Shown here: in pieces, positions 1 through 7,037 of the stretch
Numbering within the stretch: the stretch's first letter is position 1
Layout of the letters: the number at the start of each line of letters is the position of its first letter
Source of the DNA: Elusimicrobiota bacterium
Lineage (GTDB): Bacteria > Elusimicrobiota > Elusimicrobia > UBA1565 > UBA9628
Assembly: GCA_028865585.1 (NCBI GenBank)
Contig: JAGWJU010000001.1
Location: 1 to 48,257 of the forward strand
Reading direction: 5' to 3'
Length of the DNA: 48,257 nt
The notes under the pieces: generated by a model
Told to the model about the DNA's origin: nothing
The model's input: only the letters and a program-made list of their open reading frames with translations
The model's database searches: none
Program-made: the position numbers and the translations under genes

Positions 1-585
1 GTTCCGGCCGAGGTCGTGGCCTCGTCCTCTGACCAGTCCTACGATCGGCACGTGGCCGTGGCCGAGGAGCTCATGAAGAAGGCCGTCGCCGAGGCGTCGG
101 CGGGCGCGGACGTCTTCTTATTGCTGGACTCGCTGACCCGCCTTTCGCGCGTGCACAACCAGTTCGCCACGGGCACCCGCACCATGACGGGCGGCTTGGA
201 CACCCGCGCCATGGAGGTGCCGCGGCGCTTTTTCGGCGCGGCGCGCAAGCTGGAGGAAGGCGGATCTCTTACCATTCTGGCCACCATCCTGGTTGACACC
301 GGCAGCAAGATGGACGACATCATCTTCCAGGAGTTCAAGGGCACCGGAAACATGGAGTTGGTGCTCTTCCGCCAAGCTGCGGAGATGCGCATATTCCCGG
401 CGCTGCGGGTCAAGGACACCGGCACGCGCAAAGAGGAGAAGCTCCTGCCGCCGGAAACGCTCGAGGGCGTTTGGAAGCTGCGCCGGCACCTGGCCGATCG
501 GGGCGACTTGGAGGCGACCAAATCCTTGAACGAGCTTCTGCGCACGCACAAGACCAATAAGGCGCTTTTGGCCGCTTTGCGTTAA
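1..585 (+). CDS. rho: Transcription termination factor Rho, C-terminal part (5' end outside window)
   Basis: Rho is the hexameric RNA-dependent ATPase/helicase that terminates transcription. The frame is open from base 1, so the gene begins upstream and only about the last 194 residues are present. Visible Rho signatures in order are VPAEVVAS before the RH helix, the Walker B strand LLDSLTRLSR, the Q/R-loop region TMTGGLDTRAMEVPRRFFGAAR, LEEGGSLTI, DTGSKMDDIIFQEFKGTGNMEL and the closing GTRKEE segment. The RNA-binding N-terminal domain and Walker A are not in the window. The stop is 11 bases before ridA, so the two may be co-transcribed. Identity is secure. Confidence 0.96.
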   Translation, partial: VPAEVVASSSDQSYDRHVAVAEELMKKAVAEASAGADVFLLLDSLTRLSRVHNQFATGTRTMTGGLDTRAMEVPRRFFGAARKLEEGGSLTILATILVDTGSKMDDIIFQEFKGTGNMELVLFRQAAEMRIFPALRVKDTGTRKEEKLLPPETLEGVWKLRRHLADRGDLEATKSLNELLRTHKTNKALLAALR

Positions 586-596
586 GGAAGACGGCG

Positions 597-974
597 ATGA
601 AAAAAGCCGTTTTATCGCGCAAAGCGCCCAAGCCTATCGGCCCCTACTCTCAAGGGGTCGATTGCGGGAAGATGGTTTTCGTTTCCGGGCAGATTCCGGC
701 CGATGCCGCCGGAAATTTGACGGGCCCGGCCGTTTCCGAGCAAACGGAGCGCTGCTTAGATAACTTGGAGGCGGTGCTTAAGGCCGCGGGATTGGGGCTC
801 AAGGACGTGGTGAAGACCACGGTCTTCATGACCGACCTGGTGTGCTTTTCCGAGATGAACGAAGCCTACGCCAAGCGCTTCAAACCGCCCTATCCCGCGC
901 GCGCCGCCGTTCAGGTTTCGGCGCTGCCTAAGGGCGCGGCCGTCGAGATTGAGGCCGTTGCGGCCCGCTCCTAG
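597..974 (+). CDS. ridA: RidA/YjgF-family reactive imine/enamine deaminase
   Basis: RidA hydrolyses reactive 2-aminoacrylate-type enamines released by PLP enzymes; it works as a cytosolic trimer. The 125-residue length is normal. Family motifs are visible: PIGPYSQG near residue 13, VFVSGQIP, a central DVVKTTVFMTDL strand, and the C-terminal block YPARAAVQVSALPKGAAVEIEAVA, which carries the arginine (in PARAAV) and glutamate (in VEIEAVA) that line the active site in characterised members. The start is the ATG 11 bases after the rho stop. The last four bases overlap the end of the convergent pilT gene. Confidence 0.93.
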   Translation: MKKAVLSRKAPKPIGPYSQGVDCGKMVFVSGQIPADAAGNLTGPAVSEQTERCLDNLEAVLKAAGLGLKDVVKTTVFMTDLVCFSEMNEAYAKRFKPPYPARAAVQVSALPKGAAVEIEAVAARS

Positions 975-2092
975 AATTTCGGCGAGGCCAAATCGCTGAA
1001 GGCGCCCAGGTCCTGGGCCTGGACGGCGGGAGCCGCCATGTCGGCCAAGCGCTTCAAGCCCGACGGGTCATGGGCTTTGGAGAGCGCCTCCTGCATGTTG
1101 ACCAGACCCGCGCGCGTCAGGCGCGCCAAGTCCTGATCGAGCGAGACCATCCCGGAGGCCGAGCCCGTCTCGATGGCGCCGTAGATCTGGGCGATTTTGT
1201 TTTCCCGGATGAGGCTGGCCACGGCCGAATTCATGATCATGATTTCGCGCGCGCAGGTCAGGCCCCCCGCGGGCTTGGGCAGGAGAACCTGGCTGACCAC
1301 GGCCGAAAGGACGGTGCTCAAGAGCGTGCGCAGGCTGTGCTGCTGCTCGTGGGGAAATTCGTCGATGATGCGGTTGACCGTGGAAGCCGCGTCCTGGGTG
1401 TGCAGCGTGGAAAAGCACAGGTGTCCGGTTTCGGCTGCGGCCAGGGCCAGGGCCATGGTTTCCTGGTCGCGCATCTCTCCGACAAGGATGATGTCCGGGT
1501 TTTGCCGCAACGCGTATTTTAGGGCGCGACTGAAGGACCCTGTGTGCGCGCCAACTTCGCGCTGGTTGACGATGGAATTCTTGTTCTGGTAGAGGAACTC
1601 GATGGGATCCTCGATGGTGAGGATATGCTTGCTCTGGGTCTGGTTGATGCGTTCGATGAGCGCGGCCAAGGTGCTGGTCTTGCCCGAGCCCGTGGGGCCC
1701 GTGACCAGCACCAAGCCGCGGGGCTGGTTGCAGAGGTTCAAGACGGCCGCGGGAAGCCCGATTTGCTCGGGCGTCGGGATGCTGGTGGGGATGTAGCGGA
1801 ACGCCGCGGCCGTGCCGTAAGCCTGCAAGAACACGTTGACCCGGAAGCGGCCCACCCCGCGCAGGCTGAAGGCGAAATCCAGCTCGCGCTCGCGATCGAA
1901 GTCCTTCTGCTGGATGGGGGTCATGGCCGAGAAAATCCAGCGCCGGCACTCGGCCGCATCCGCGGCGGGAAAGCCCGGCAATTTTTTCAAGGTTCCGTCG
2001 ATGCGCGCGCTGGGAGGCTGGTTGGGCGCCAGAAGCACGTCGCTGGCGCGCGATTTGGCCGCGGTGGTGAGGATGTCCGTGATTTCCGCCAT
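971..2092 (-). CDS. pilT: PilT-family type IV pilus retraction ATPase
   Basis: PilT is the hexameric ATPase that depolymerises type IV pili for twitching motility. The 373-residue product shows an N-terminal PAS-like domain (ASDVLLAPNQPPSARIDG), Walker A GPTGSGKT, the Asp box ILTIEDPIEFLY, Walker B ALRQNPDIILVGEMRD, the His box GHLCFSTLHT, and a late ASLIRENKIAQIYGAIETG segment equivalent to the AIRNLIRE retraction motif. I chose the ATG at 2092 because residues match PilT from there and a near-consensus promoter lies immediately upstream; a longer in-frame extension to 2308 would run through that promoter and the divergent gene. No other pilus genes are in the window. PilU is an alternative name. 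Confidence 0.9.
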   Translation of the reverse strand: MAEITDILTTAAKSRASDVLLAPNQPPSARIDGTLKKLPGFPAADAAECRRWIFSAMTPIQQKDFDRERELDFAFSLRGVGRFRVNVFLQAYGTAAAFRYIPTSIPTPEQIGLPAAVLNLCNQPRGLVLVTGPTGSGKTSTLAALIERINQTQSKHILTIEDPIEFLYQNKNSIVNQREVGAHTGSFSRALKYALRQNPDIILVGEMRDQETMALALAAAETGHLCFSTLHTQDAASTVNRIIDEFPHEQQHSLRTLLSTVLSAVVSQVLLPKPAGGLTCAREIMIMNSAVASLIRENKIAQIYGAIETGSASGMVSLDQDLARLTRAGLVNMQEALSKAHDPSGLKRLADMAAPAVQAQDLGAFSDLASPKF

Positions 2093-2101
2093 TCGACGAG
2101 A

Positions 2102-2130
2102 AGTATAGCCCCGGGCTGGTTTCTTGTCAA
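2102..2130 (-). promoter_or_regulatory. Sigma70-type promoter of pilT
   Basis: On the reverse strand TTGACA (2130-2125), a 17-base spacer and TATACT (2107-2102) form an almost perfect promoter. The predicted start point lies only a few bases before the ATG at 2092, so the pilT mRNA would be leaderless or have a leader of about 2-4 bases. No Shine-Dalgarno sequence is present. Confidence 0.72.
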
Positions 2131-2152
2131 CGCCCGCGCGATATGTTGCAAT
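2124..2152 (+). promoter_or_regulatory. Possible divergent promoter of the RlmI-like gene
   Basis: The forward strand reads TTGTCA (2124-2129), 17 bases, then TGCAAT (2147-2152), 10 bases before the ATG at 2163. The -35 overlaps the pilT -35 almost exactly, because TTGTCAA reads TTGACAA on the other strand. The -10 matches consensus at only four positions, so this is a weaker call. Confidence 0.4.
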
Positions 2153-2162
2153 TAAAGGCGCC

Positions 2163-3362
2163 ATGGCTTCCCACCCCGCTCCCCCGAAGGCCCCCGCCGG
2201 CCATTCTTTGCCCATTCCCTGGGTGCGCCTGCGCTCGGCGGCCTCCGGCCCGCGCGTGTTCAAGCGCATGATTTTGGACGCGGCGCCCGGAGCCAAGGCC
2301 GGCGACATCGTGGCGGTCTACGACAAGTCGGACGCGCCCTACGGCGTGGCGATGTACAACCCGCGCAACGTCGTGGCCCTGCGCCTCCTGGCCCGCGGAG
2401 TCGGCGATTTCGACGCCGAGAAATTTTTTACGCAGAAAATCGCGCAGGCGGTGGAGTTCAGGCGCGAGGTTCTGCGCTTGGACGAGGCGACGGACGCCTG
2501 CCGCCTGGTGCACGATCAGGGCGACGGCCTGCCGGGCCTGGTCATCGACCGCTACGGCGATTTTCTGGTGCTGGAATTCTACTCTCTGGGGATGTTCCGC
2601 CAAGCGGCGCTTTTGGAACGGATTTTAAAGCAGCACTTCCCCGCGGCGCGCTTCGTGCGGCGGGCCAGCGAACATTCACAGTCGATGGAAGGCTTCCGCA
2701 TCCCTCCGGGGCCGGCGTTTAAAACTCGAATCAAGGAAAACGAGGTGCTCTTCGAGGTGACGCCTTCGGAAGGCTACAAGACCGGCTTTTTTTGCGATCA
2801 GCGCGACAACCGTCTCGCGGCCGCGGCCCTGGCGCGCGACCGGAGCGTTTTAGACGTGTGCGCTTACACGGGCGGCTTTGGCCTCTACGCGGCGAAGCTG
2901 GGAGGCGCGCGGGAGACCGCGTGCGTGGAGCTCGACCCCGAGGCGCACGCGCTCATCCGCAAGAACGCCAACGTCAACGGCGTGCGCATCGATGCCGTCT
3001 GCGCCGACGCCTTTCCTTACTTGAGGCAGATGGCGGCCAATGGGCGGCGCTACGGGTTCATTGTTCTCGATCCGTACAAGCTCATCGCCTCGAAGGAGGG
3101 CGAGCGTCTGGGCCGGCAGAAATACCTGGATTTAAACCGGCTGGCGTTCTCCCTGCTCGATTCGGGCGGCATTCTGCTGACGTGCTCGTGCAGCGGGCTC
3201 CTGCCCTGGGCCGATTTCCAGCAGATCGTGCGTACGGCGGCGGGAAGCGCCGGGCGGCGGGTGCAAATTTTCCGCAAATCCGGCGCTGGAGCGGATCATC
3301 CTTTCGCGGTCGACTTTCCGGAAGGCGAATACTTGAAGGCTCTCTGGTGCCGCGCGGCCTGA
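2163..3362 (+). CDS. rlmI: RlmI-family 23S rRNA cytosine-C5 methyltransferase
   Basis: A SAM-dependent methyltransferase of the class that makes m5C in 23S rRNA. In the 399-residue product an N-terminal PUA domain (about 20-80) is followed by an EEHD-like region and a Rossmann catalytic domain. SAM motif I is DVCAYTGGFG (231-240), the acidic strand VELDPE follows near 255, motif IV is DPYKL (303-307) and the catalytic region is TCSCSG (340-345) with two cysteines. DPYKL replaces the usual DPPxF. I start at ATG 2163 rather than the in-frame TTG at 2124, which would sit inside the promoter. The next gene begins two bases after the stop. The exact rRNA target is inferred from the family. Confidence 0.82.
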   Translation: MASHPAPPKAPAGHSLPIPWVRLRSAASGPRVFKRMILDAAPGAKAGDIVAVYDKSDAPYGVAMYNPRNVVALRLLARGVGDFDAEKFFTQKIAQAVEFRREVLRLDEATDACRLVHDQGDGLPGLVIDRYGDFLVLEFYSLGMFRQAALLERILKQHFPAARFVRRASEHSQSMEGFRIPPGPAFKTRIKENEVLFEVTPSEGYKTGFFCDQRDNRLAAAALARDRSVLDVCAYTGGFGLYAAKLGGARETACVELDPEAHALIRKNANVNGVRIDAVCADAFPYLRQMAANGRRYGFIVLDPYKLIASKEGERLGRQKYLDLNRLAFSLLDSGGILLTCSCSGLLPWADFQQIVRTAAGSAGRRVQIFRKSGAGADHPFAVDFPEGEYLKALWCRAA

Positions 3363-3364
3363 GC

Positions 3365-4288
3365 ATGAGCGATATGATGGCGTCCGAAGAGGCGTTGGCC
3401 CAATACCGCGCCGCAAGGGAAGGAGCGGCCTTCGCCGTCTTCGCGGACTGGGGCGTCCTGCGCTTTGCGGGCCCGGAGCGGATGAAATTCCTTCAGGGGC
3501 TCATGACGAGCGATGTGGCGGCTCTCGCGCCCGGACAAAACGGGTGGTCCTGTCTTCTGACCGCCAAAGGACGCATCCGCGCGCACGCGCTGCTGCTGGC
3601 CCGCGAACAGGAAATTTTAGCCCTGGGTCCCGGAGCCGCGCTGCGGAACATGGCCGAGGATTTCGGACGCGTCATTTTGCTCAGCCAAACCACGATGTCG
3701 TCCGCGGAAGATTTGTCCGCGCCGATCCTTTTGCTTGGCCCGGGCGCGGCGGATCTCGCGGCCCGCGTGCCGGCCGCGTTGGACGTCCTGGCCGCGCGGG
3801 ACGAGCGGTTTTCCCCTCCGGGCACCTGGCTTCCGACGCCCAAGGACCGATCGGAAAAAATACTGGCGGCCCTGCAAAGCGCGGGAGCGGCGCGGCTGGG
3901 GGCAGAAGCCTTTGAGATGCTGCGCCTGGAGTCGGGGGTCGCCGCCTTCGGCCGCGAGTTGGGCGAGGAGGTTTTTCCCCAGGAGGCGCGGCTTGAGGCC
4001 GAGGTGAGCCTTAATAAAGGATGCTACCTCGGCCAGGAGATCATGTCGCGGCTCTCGCGCCGCGGACACGTGAACCGGCTTCTGGTCCGGCTCAAACTGG
4101 CCGGTCCGGAGGTTCCGGCCGCCGGGACGAAGGTTCTTGTCTCGGGCCGCGAGAGCGGCTCTACGGCCGGCGCGGCTTATTCGCCGCGCGAGGGCGCGGC
4201 CTTGGCCTTCGCCTTTCTGCGCCGCGAGGACGCCGCCGCCGGAACCCGCGCGGAGCTTGTGGGCGGAAGGCCTGCGGAAATTATTTAG
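3365..4288 (+). CDS. ygfZ: YgfZ/GcvT-like folate-binding Fe-S cluster assembly protein
   Basis: YgfZ (Iba57/CAF17 family) is a tetrahydrofolate-binding protein needed for maturation or repair of certain [4Fe-4S] enzymes. The 307-residue product shows the GcvT-like N-terminal region (RMKFLQGLMTSDVAALAPGQ, then LTAKGRI) and the diagnostic signature K-G-C-Y-L-G-Q-E at residues 218-225, including the conserved cysteine C220. The ATG at 3365 lies two bases after the RlmI-like stop, so translation is probably coupled. The gene ends 13 bases from the end of the convergent gene, with no space for a terminator. Confidence 0.88.
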   Translation: MSDMMASEEALAQYRAAREGAAFAVFADWGVLRFAGPERMKFLQGLMTSDVAALAPGQNGWSCLLTAKGRIRAHALLLAREQEILALGPGAALRNMAEDFGRVILLSQTTMSSAEDLSAPILLLGPGAADLAARVPAALDVLAARDERFSPPGTWLPTPKDRSEKILAALQSAGAARLGAEAFEMLRLESGVAAFGRELGEEVFPQEARLEAEVSLNKGCYLGQEIMSRLSRRGHVNRLLVRLKLAGPEVPAAGTKVLVSGRESGSTAGAAYSPREGAALAFAFLRREDAAAGTRAELVGGRPAEII

Positions 4289-4301
4289 CGGCTGACCGCG
4301 C

Positions 4302-7037
4302 TCAGAGCGGCTGATACTGCGGCTTCCAGAGCCGCGAGAACTGCAGGGAAATCCCGGTCATGGCGCTGTAGCCCCACTCGGGCGCGACCTTAAGTCCGAA
4401 GACGTAAACGTCGATGAACGGCGCGATGTTGAGCGCGTCCGTGATGGGGATGCTGAGCTTGAGATCGGCGTCGCTTTGCAGGCGCAGATCCTGCGGGCTG
4501 TCCTTGGCGGTGAGGAAGGAGTAGTTGGCGTAGAACTCTCCCTGCAGCGTCGCCGCGCCCCAGGCATGCGACAAAATCGCGCGCGTGTGAAGGCCGTACT
4601 GGGTGTTCTGCGGCACGCGGGCTTGATTGCGCAAGAGCACGCCCGAGAGTTCCCAGGAGCTTAGCCACGTGCCGTCGTAGAACTGCACGCCGGGATAAAG
4701 GCTGTAGGTGTTTTGCTGGGGCAGCCCCGGCGGCGGCGCGAACTGCCCGTCGTACTCGAAGCCCAGAGAGGGACCCCAAGATTTTCCCATCCAGGCTTGG
4801 GATATGGTGCCGGTCTTGCGCGTCAACGTGGTCAGCGCCGTGATGTCGTTGGCGGAAGTATTTGTAATGGGAGTCTGGCCGGGCGGTTCCAGCCGGCTTT
4901 TGGCGTAGTCCATTTCCAAAGTGTTCGACCATTTGTAGACGTTTCGGAAGTAATCCGCGTCCACCTTGATGTCGCCGCCCAGCAGCATCTGGTTGTAGCC
5001 CTGGATGCGGGAGTCGGGAACTCGGGAGAAAGGGCCGTTGTTGACCACCTGGGTGTTCTGCAGGTTGAGGCTTACGTCGCGAAAGTTGACCAGCCAGAGC
5101 CCGGCTTTGGAGGTCGAGCGGCCTTCGGTCCAGGCACGGTAGAGTGCGGGCGAGGCGCCCGCGCGGGCTTGGAGCGCCGCGAGCACAAGGGCGTCCAGAT
5201 TCTTTGGCAGCGGCGTGCTTTTGCGGTTTTGCAGCCCGAGCGCTTCGGCCAGAGTCACAGGGATCGCCACGCGGTAAGTCTCGTCTTCGGAGATGCTCCG
5301 GCCCTGAATGCCGCCTGTTTTGTCCAGGCCTCCGGCGGTGAACTGCAGGTCGTCGTTCGCGGGCAGGTGCTCCGCGCCGCGCGCCGCTTGGCGCTTGATG
5401 CGGGCCAGAAGCGGCAGGATGTCGGAGCCCTTGAGGTAGAGGATTTCCATGGCGGAGTTGGTGCGCAGCCAGGCCCGCACCACGCTTTCCGGGATGGGCG
5501 CGCTGGCTTCGACCCGCACGGTCAGCGGCCAAATCCAAAGCAGGGAAAGCTCCGATTGCGTCCTGGCCGCGGACAAGGACGCGGCCAGGGTCCAGAACTC
5601 GCGGTCGCTCAAGTACATCGATGGGCGGTCGGGAAAAATGGAGCCCTCGGGGGGAATCAGCGCGGCTTGCGTGGAGAAGCCGATGCCGTAGTTTTCCGGA
5701 TCGAACTCGGGATAGCCGGGAGCCGAAGGCACCGAGGCGTCGAGGATGCGGTGGTCCACGCGGGCCGTCCAGTCGGAGCTGCTCCCGTGGACGGCGACCT
5801 CGGCGTGGATGAAATCGACCGAGGTTTCGTAGGAGTCGACGACTCCCAGGGGAGGGTCGAAGGGCCTGCGGCCGTTCTGCGAGAAAACGGATTCCGGCGG
5901 AGGCTCGGCATGGTCCGGGGTGGAACGGTCGCGCGCCAGGATGAGGTCGACCCCCGCGGCCTCGTCGGCCAGGGCCTCCGTGCCGCCGTCCATCTCGGCC
6001 AGGAGCACGACCGCGTCGCCGTCTTTGCGCCACCGGGGGGCGCGGGCGTAGATGGCCGCGATGGGGTCCGTAATTTTCATATTGGAAAGGCCGTTTTCCT
6101 TCAGGTATCTTGCGGTCGCTGGCGGGGTTACTGCCGCCAGCACCACGCGCAGGCCCCCGACGTCGACCACCGCGTGGTCCGGAAACACGGTCGTCTGGGG
6201 CGCCGAGGAATAGACGATGTTGGCGGAAATGAACTTAATGCCCCGGGGATGTTCCGCGCGGTAGCGCATCAGCGCGCTCCAGTCGCGCAGTTCCGCGTAG
6301 CCCACGCCGGAGTATCGCAGCCCCATGCGCGCCAAGTCCTCGGCCAGCGCCGCGCCGTGCGCCTCGGAAAGCACGCCTCCGAACACCTCGCCGCGGGCCA
6401 CGCCGATGAGGGGCCCATTTTTCGCCGCCTCGGCCAGCACGCTCGCTTGGCGCCCCAGGCCTCCGAAGCTCTTGCCTACCACGAGGACGCGCACTTTCCG
6501 GCCCCGCCAGGACAAATCGTAAATCGAAGCGGCGGTCTGGTGCCAGATGGTGCTTACTGTCTTGCCGGGGTTGATGAAGGCCGTGAGCACGGCGCCATCA
6601 GGGGCGGGAGATTGGAAAAGAGCGGCGGAGGAGGTGGTGAAGCTCACGCTCCAGGGCCGGCCGTAGGTCTGGGGATTTTCGGCCGCGGCGGCCAAGGCCG
6701 CGATGAGGCCCGGCTCGGGAGGATAAACGAAGGCCAGTCCCGCGCCGGTCCGCAGGACCGAGGCGGCGAGGCTTCCGGAAGAGGCGTCCGCGCTGCTTTC
6801 CGGGACGCGGAAGCGGTAGTCGCCCCCGCTGTAGTAGCACGGGAGGATCCGCACATCCTTGATGACGAGCTCGGCCGCGTCTTTCTTGGACAGCGCCTCG
6901 AGGGGCTGGGCGAGGAAGAAGGAAAAACGCGGCGGGTTGTCCTCAATGAGGGCCAAACGGAAATGGCCGCTCCGCGTCTGGGCCCGGGCCAGCCCCGGCA
7001 GGCAGAGAAGCAGCGCGGCCAGCGCGCGGGCGATCAC
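4302..7037 (-). CDS. Secreted UshA-like pseudo-5'-nucleotidase with C-terminal beta-barrel-like region
   Basis: The 911-residue product starts at GTG 7037 with a signal peptide ending ALA-type at LARA. Residues 180-330 follow the fold order of 5'-nucleotidase/UshA metallophosphatases (GGLGRQASVLAEA, then KFISANIVYS, then VGGLRVVLAAVT), and 515-640 resemble the UshA C-terminal domain (LYLKGSDILPLL, ETYRVAIPVTLAE). The metal ligands are missing: where UshA has a D-x-H motif, GD and GNHE, this protein has VVGKSF, ARGE and GYAEL. Residues about 645-911 are alternating aromatic/polar strands like an outer-membrane barrel. It overlaps the clpB stop as GTGA. I infer a surface-anchored, catalytically dead protein; ligand and function are unknown. 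Confidence 0.7.
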   Translation of the reverse strand: MIARALAALLLCLPGLARAQTRSGHFRLALIEDNPPRFSFFLAQPLEALSKKDAAELVIKDVRILPCYYSGGDYRFRVPESSADASSGSLAASVLRTGAGLAFVYPPEPGLIAALAAAAENPQTYGRPWSVSFTTSSAALFQSPAPDGAVLTAFINPGKTVSTIWHQTAASIYDLSWRGRKVRVLVVGKSFGGLGRQASVLAEAAKNGPLIGVARGEVFGGVLSEAHGAALAEDLARMGLRYSGVGYAELRDWSALMRYRAEHPRGIKFISANIVYSSAPQTTVFPDHAVVDVGGLRVVLAAVTPPATARYLKENGLSNMKITDPIAAIYARAPRWRKDGDAVVLLAEMDGGTEALADEAAGVDLILARDRSTPDHAEPPPESVFSQNGRRPFDPPLGVVDSYETSVDFIHAEVAVHGSSSDWTARVDHRILDASVPSAPGYPEFDPENYGIGFSTQAALIPPEGSIFPDRPSMYLSDREFWTLAASLSAARTQSELSLLWIWPLTVRVEASAPIPESVVRAWLRTNSAMEILYLKGSDILPLLARIKRQAARGAEHLPANDDLQFTAGGLDKTGGIQGRSISEDETYRVAIPVTLAEALGLQNRKSTPLPKNLDALVLAALQARAGASPALYRAWTEGRSTSKAGLWLVNFRDVSLNLQNTQVVNNGPFSRVPDSRIQGYNQMLLGGDIKVDADYFRNVYKWSNTLEMDYAKSRLEPPGQTPITNTSANDITALTTLTRKTGTISQAWMGKSWGPSLGFEYDGQFAPPPGLPQQNTYSLYPGVQFYDGTWLSSWELSGVLLRNQARVPQNTQYGLHTRAILSHAWGAATLQGEFYANYSFLTAKDSPQDLRLQSDADLKLSIPITDALNIAPFIDVYVFGLKVAPEWGYSAMTGISLQFSRLWKPQYQPL

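Noticed and set aside
2093..2308. In-frame N-terminal extension of pilT to an upstream start.
   Set aside because: It covers the pilT promoter and the divergent coding region, and PilT similarity begins at 2092.
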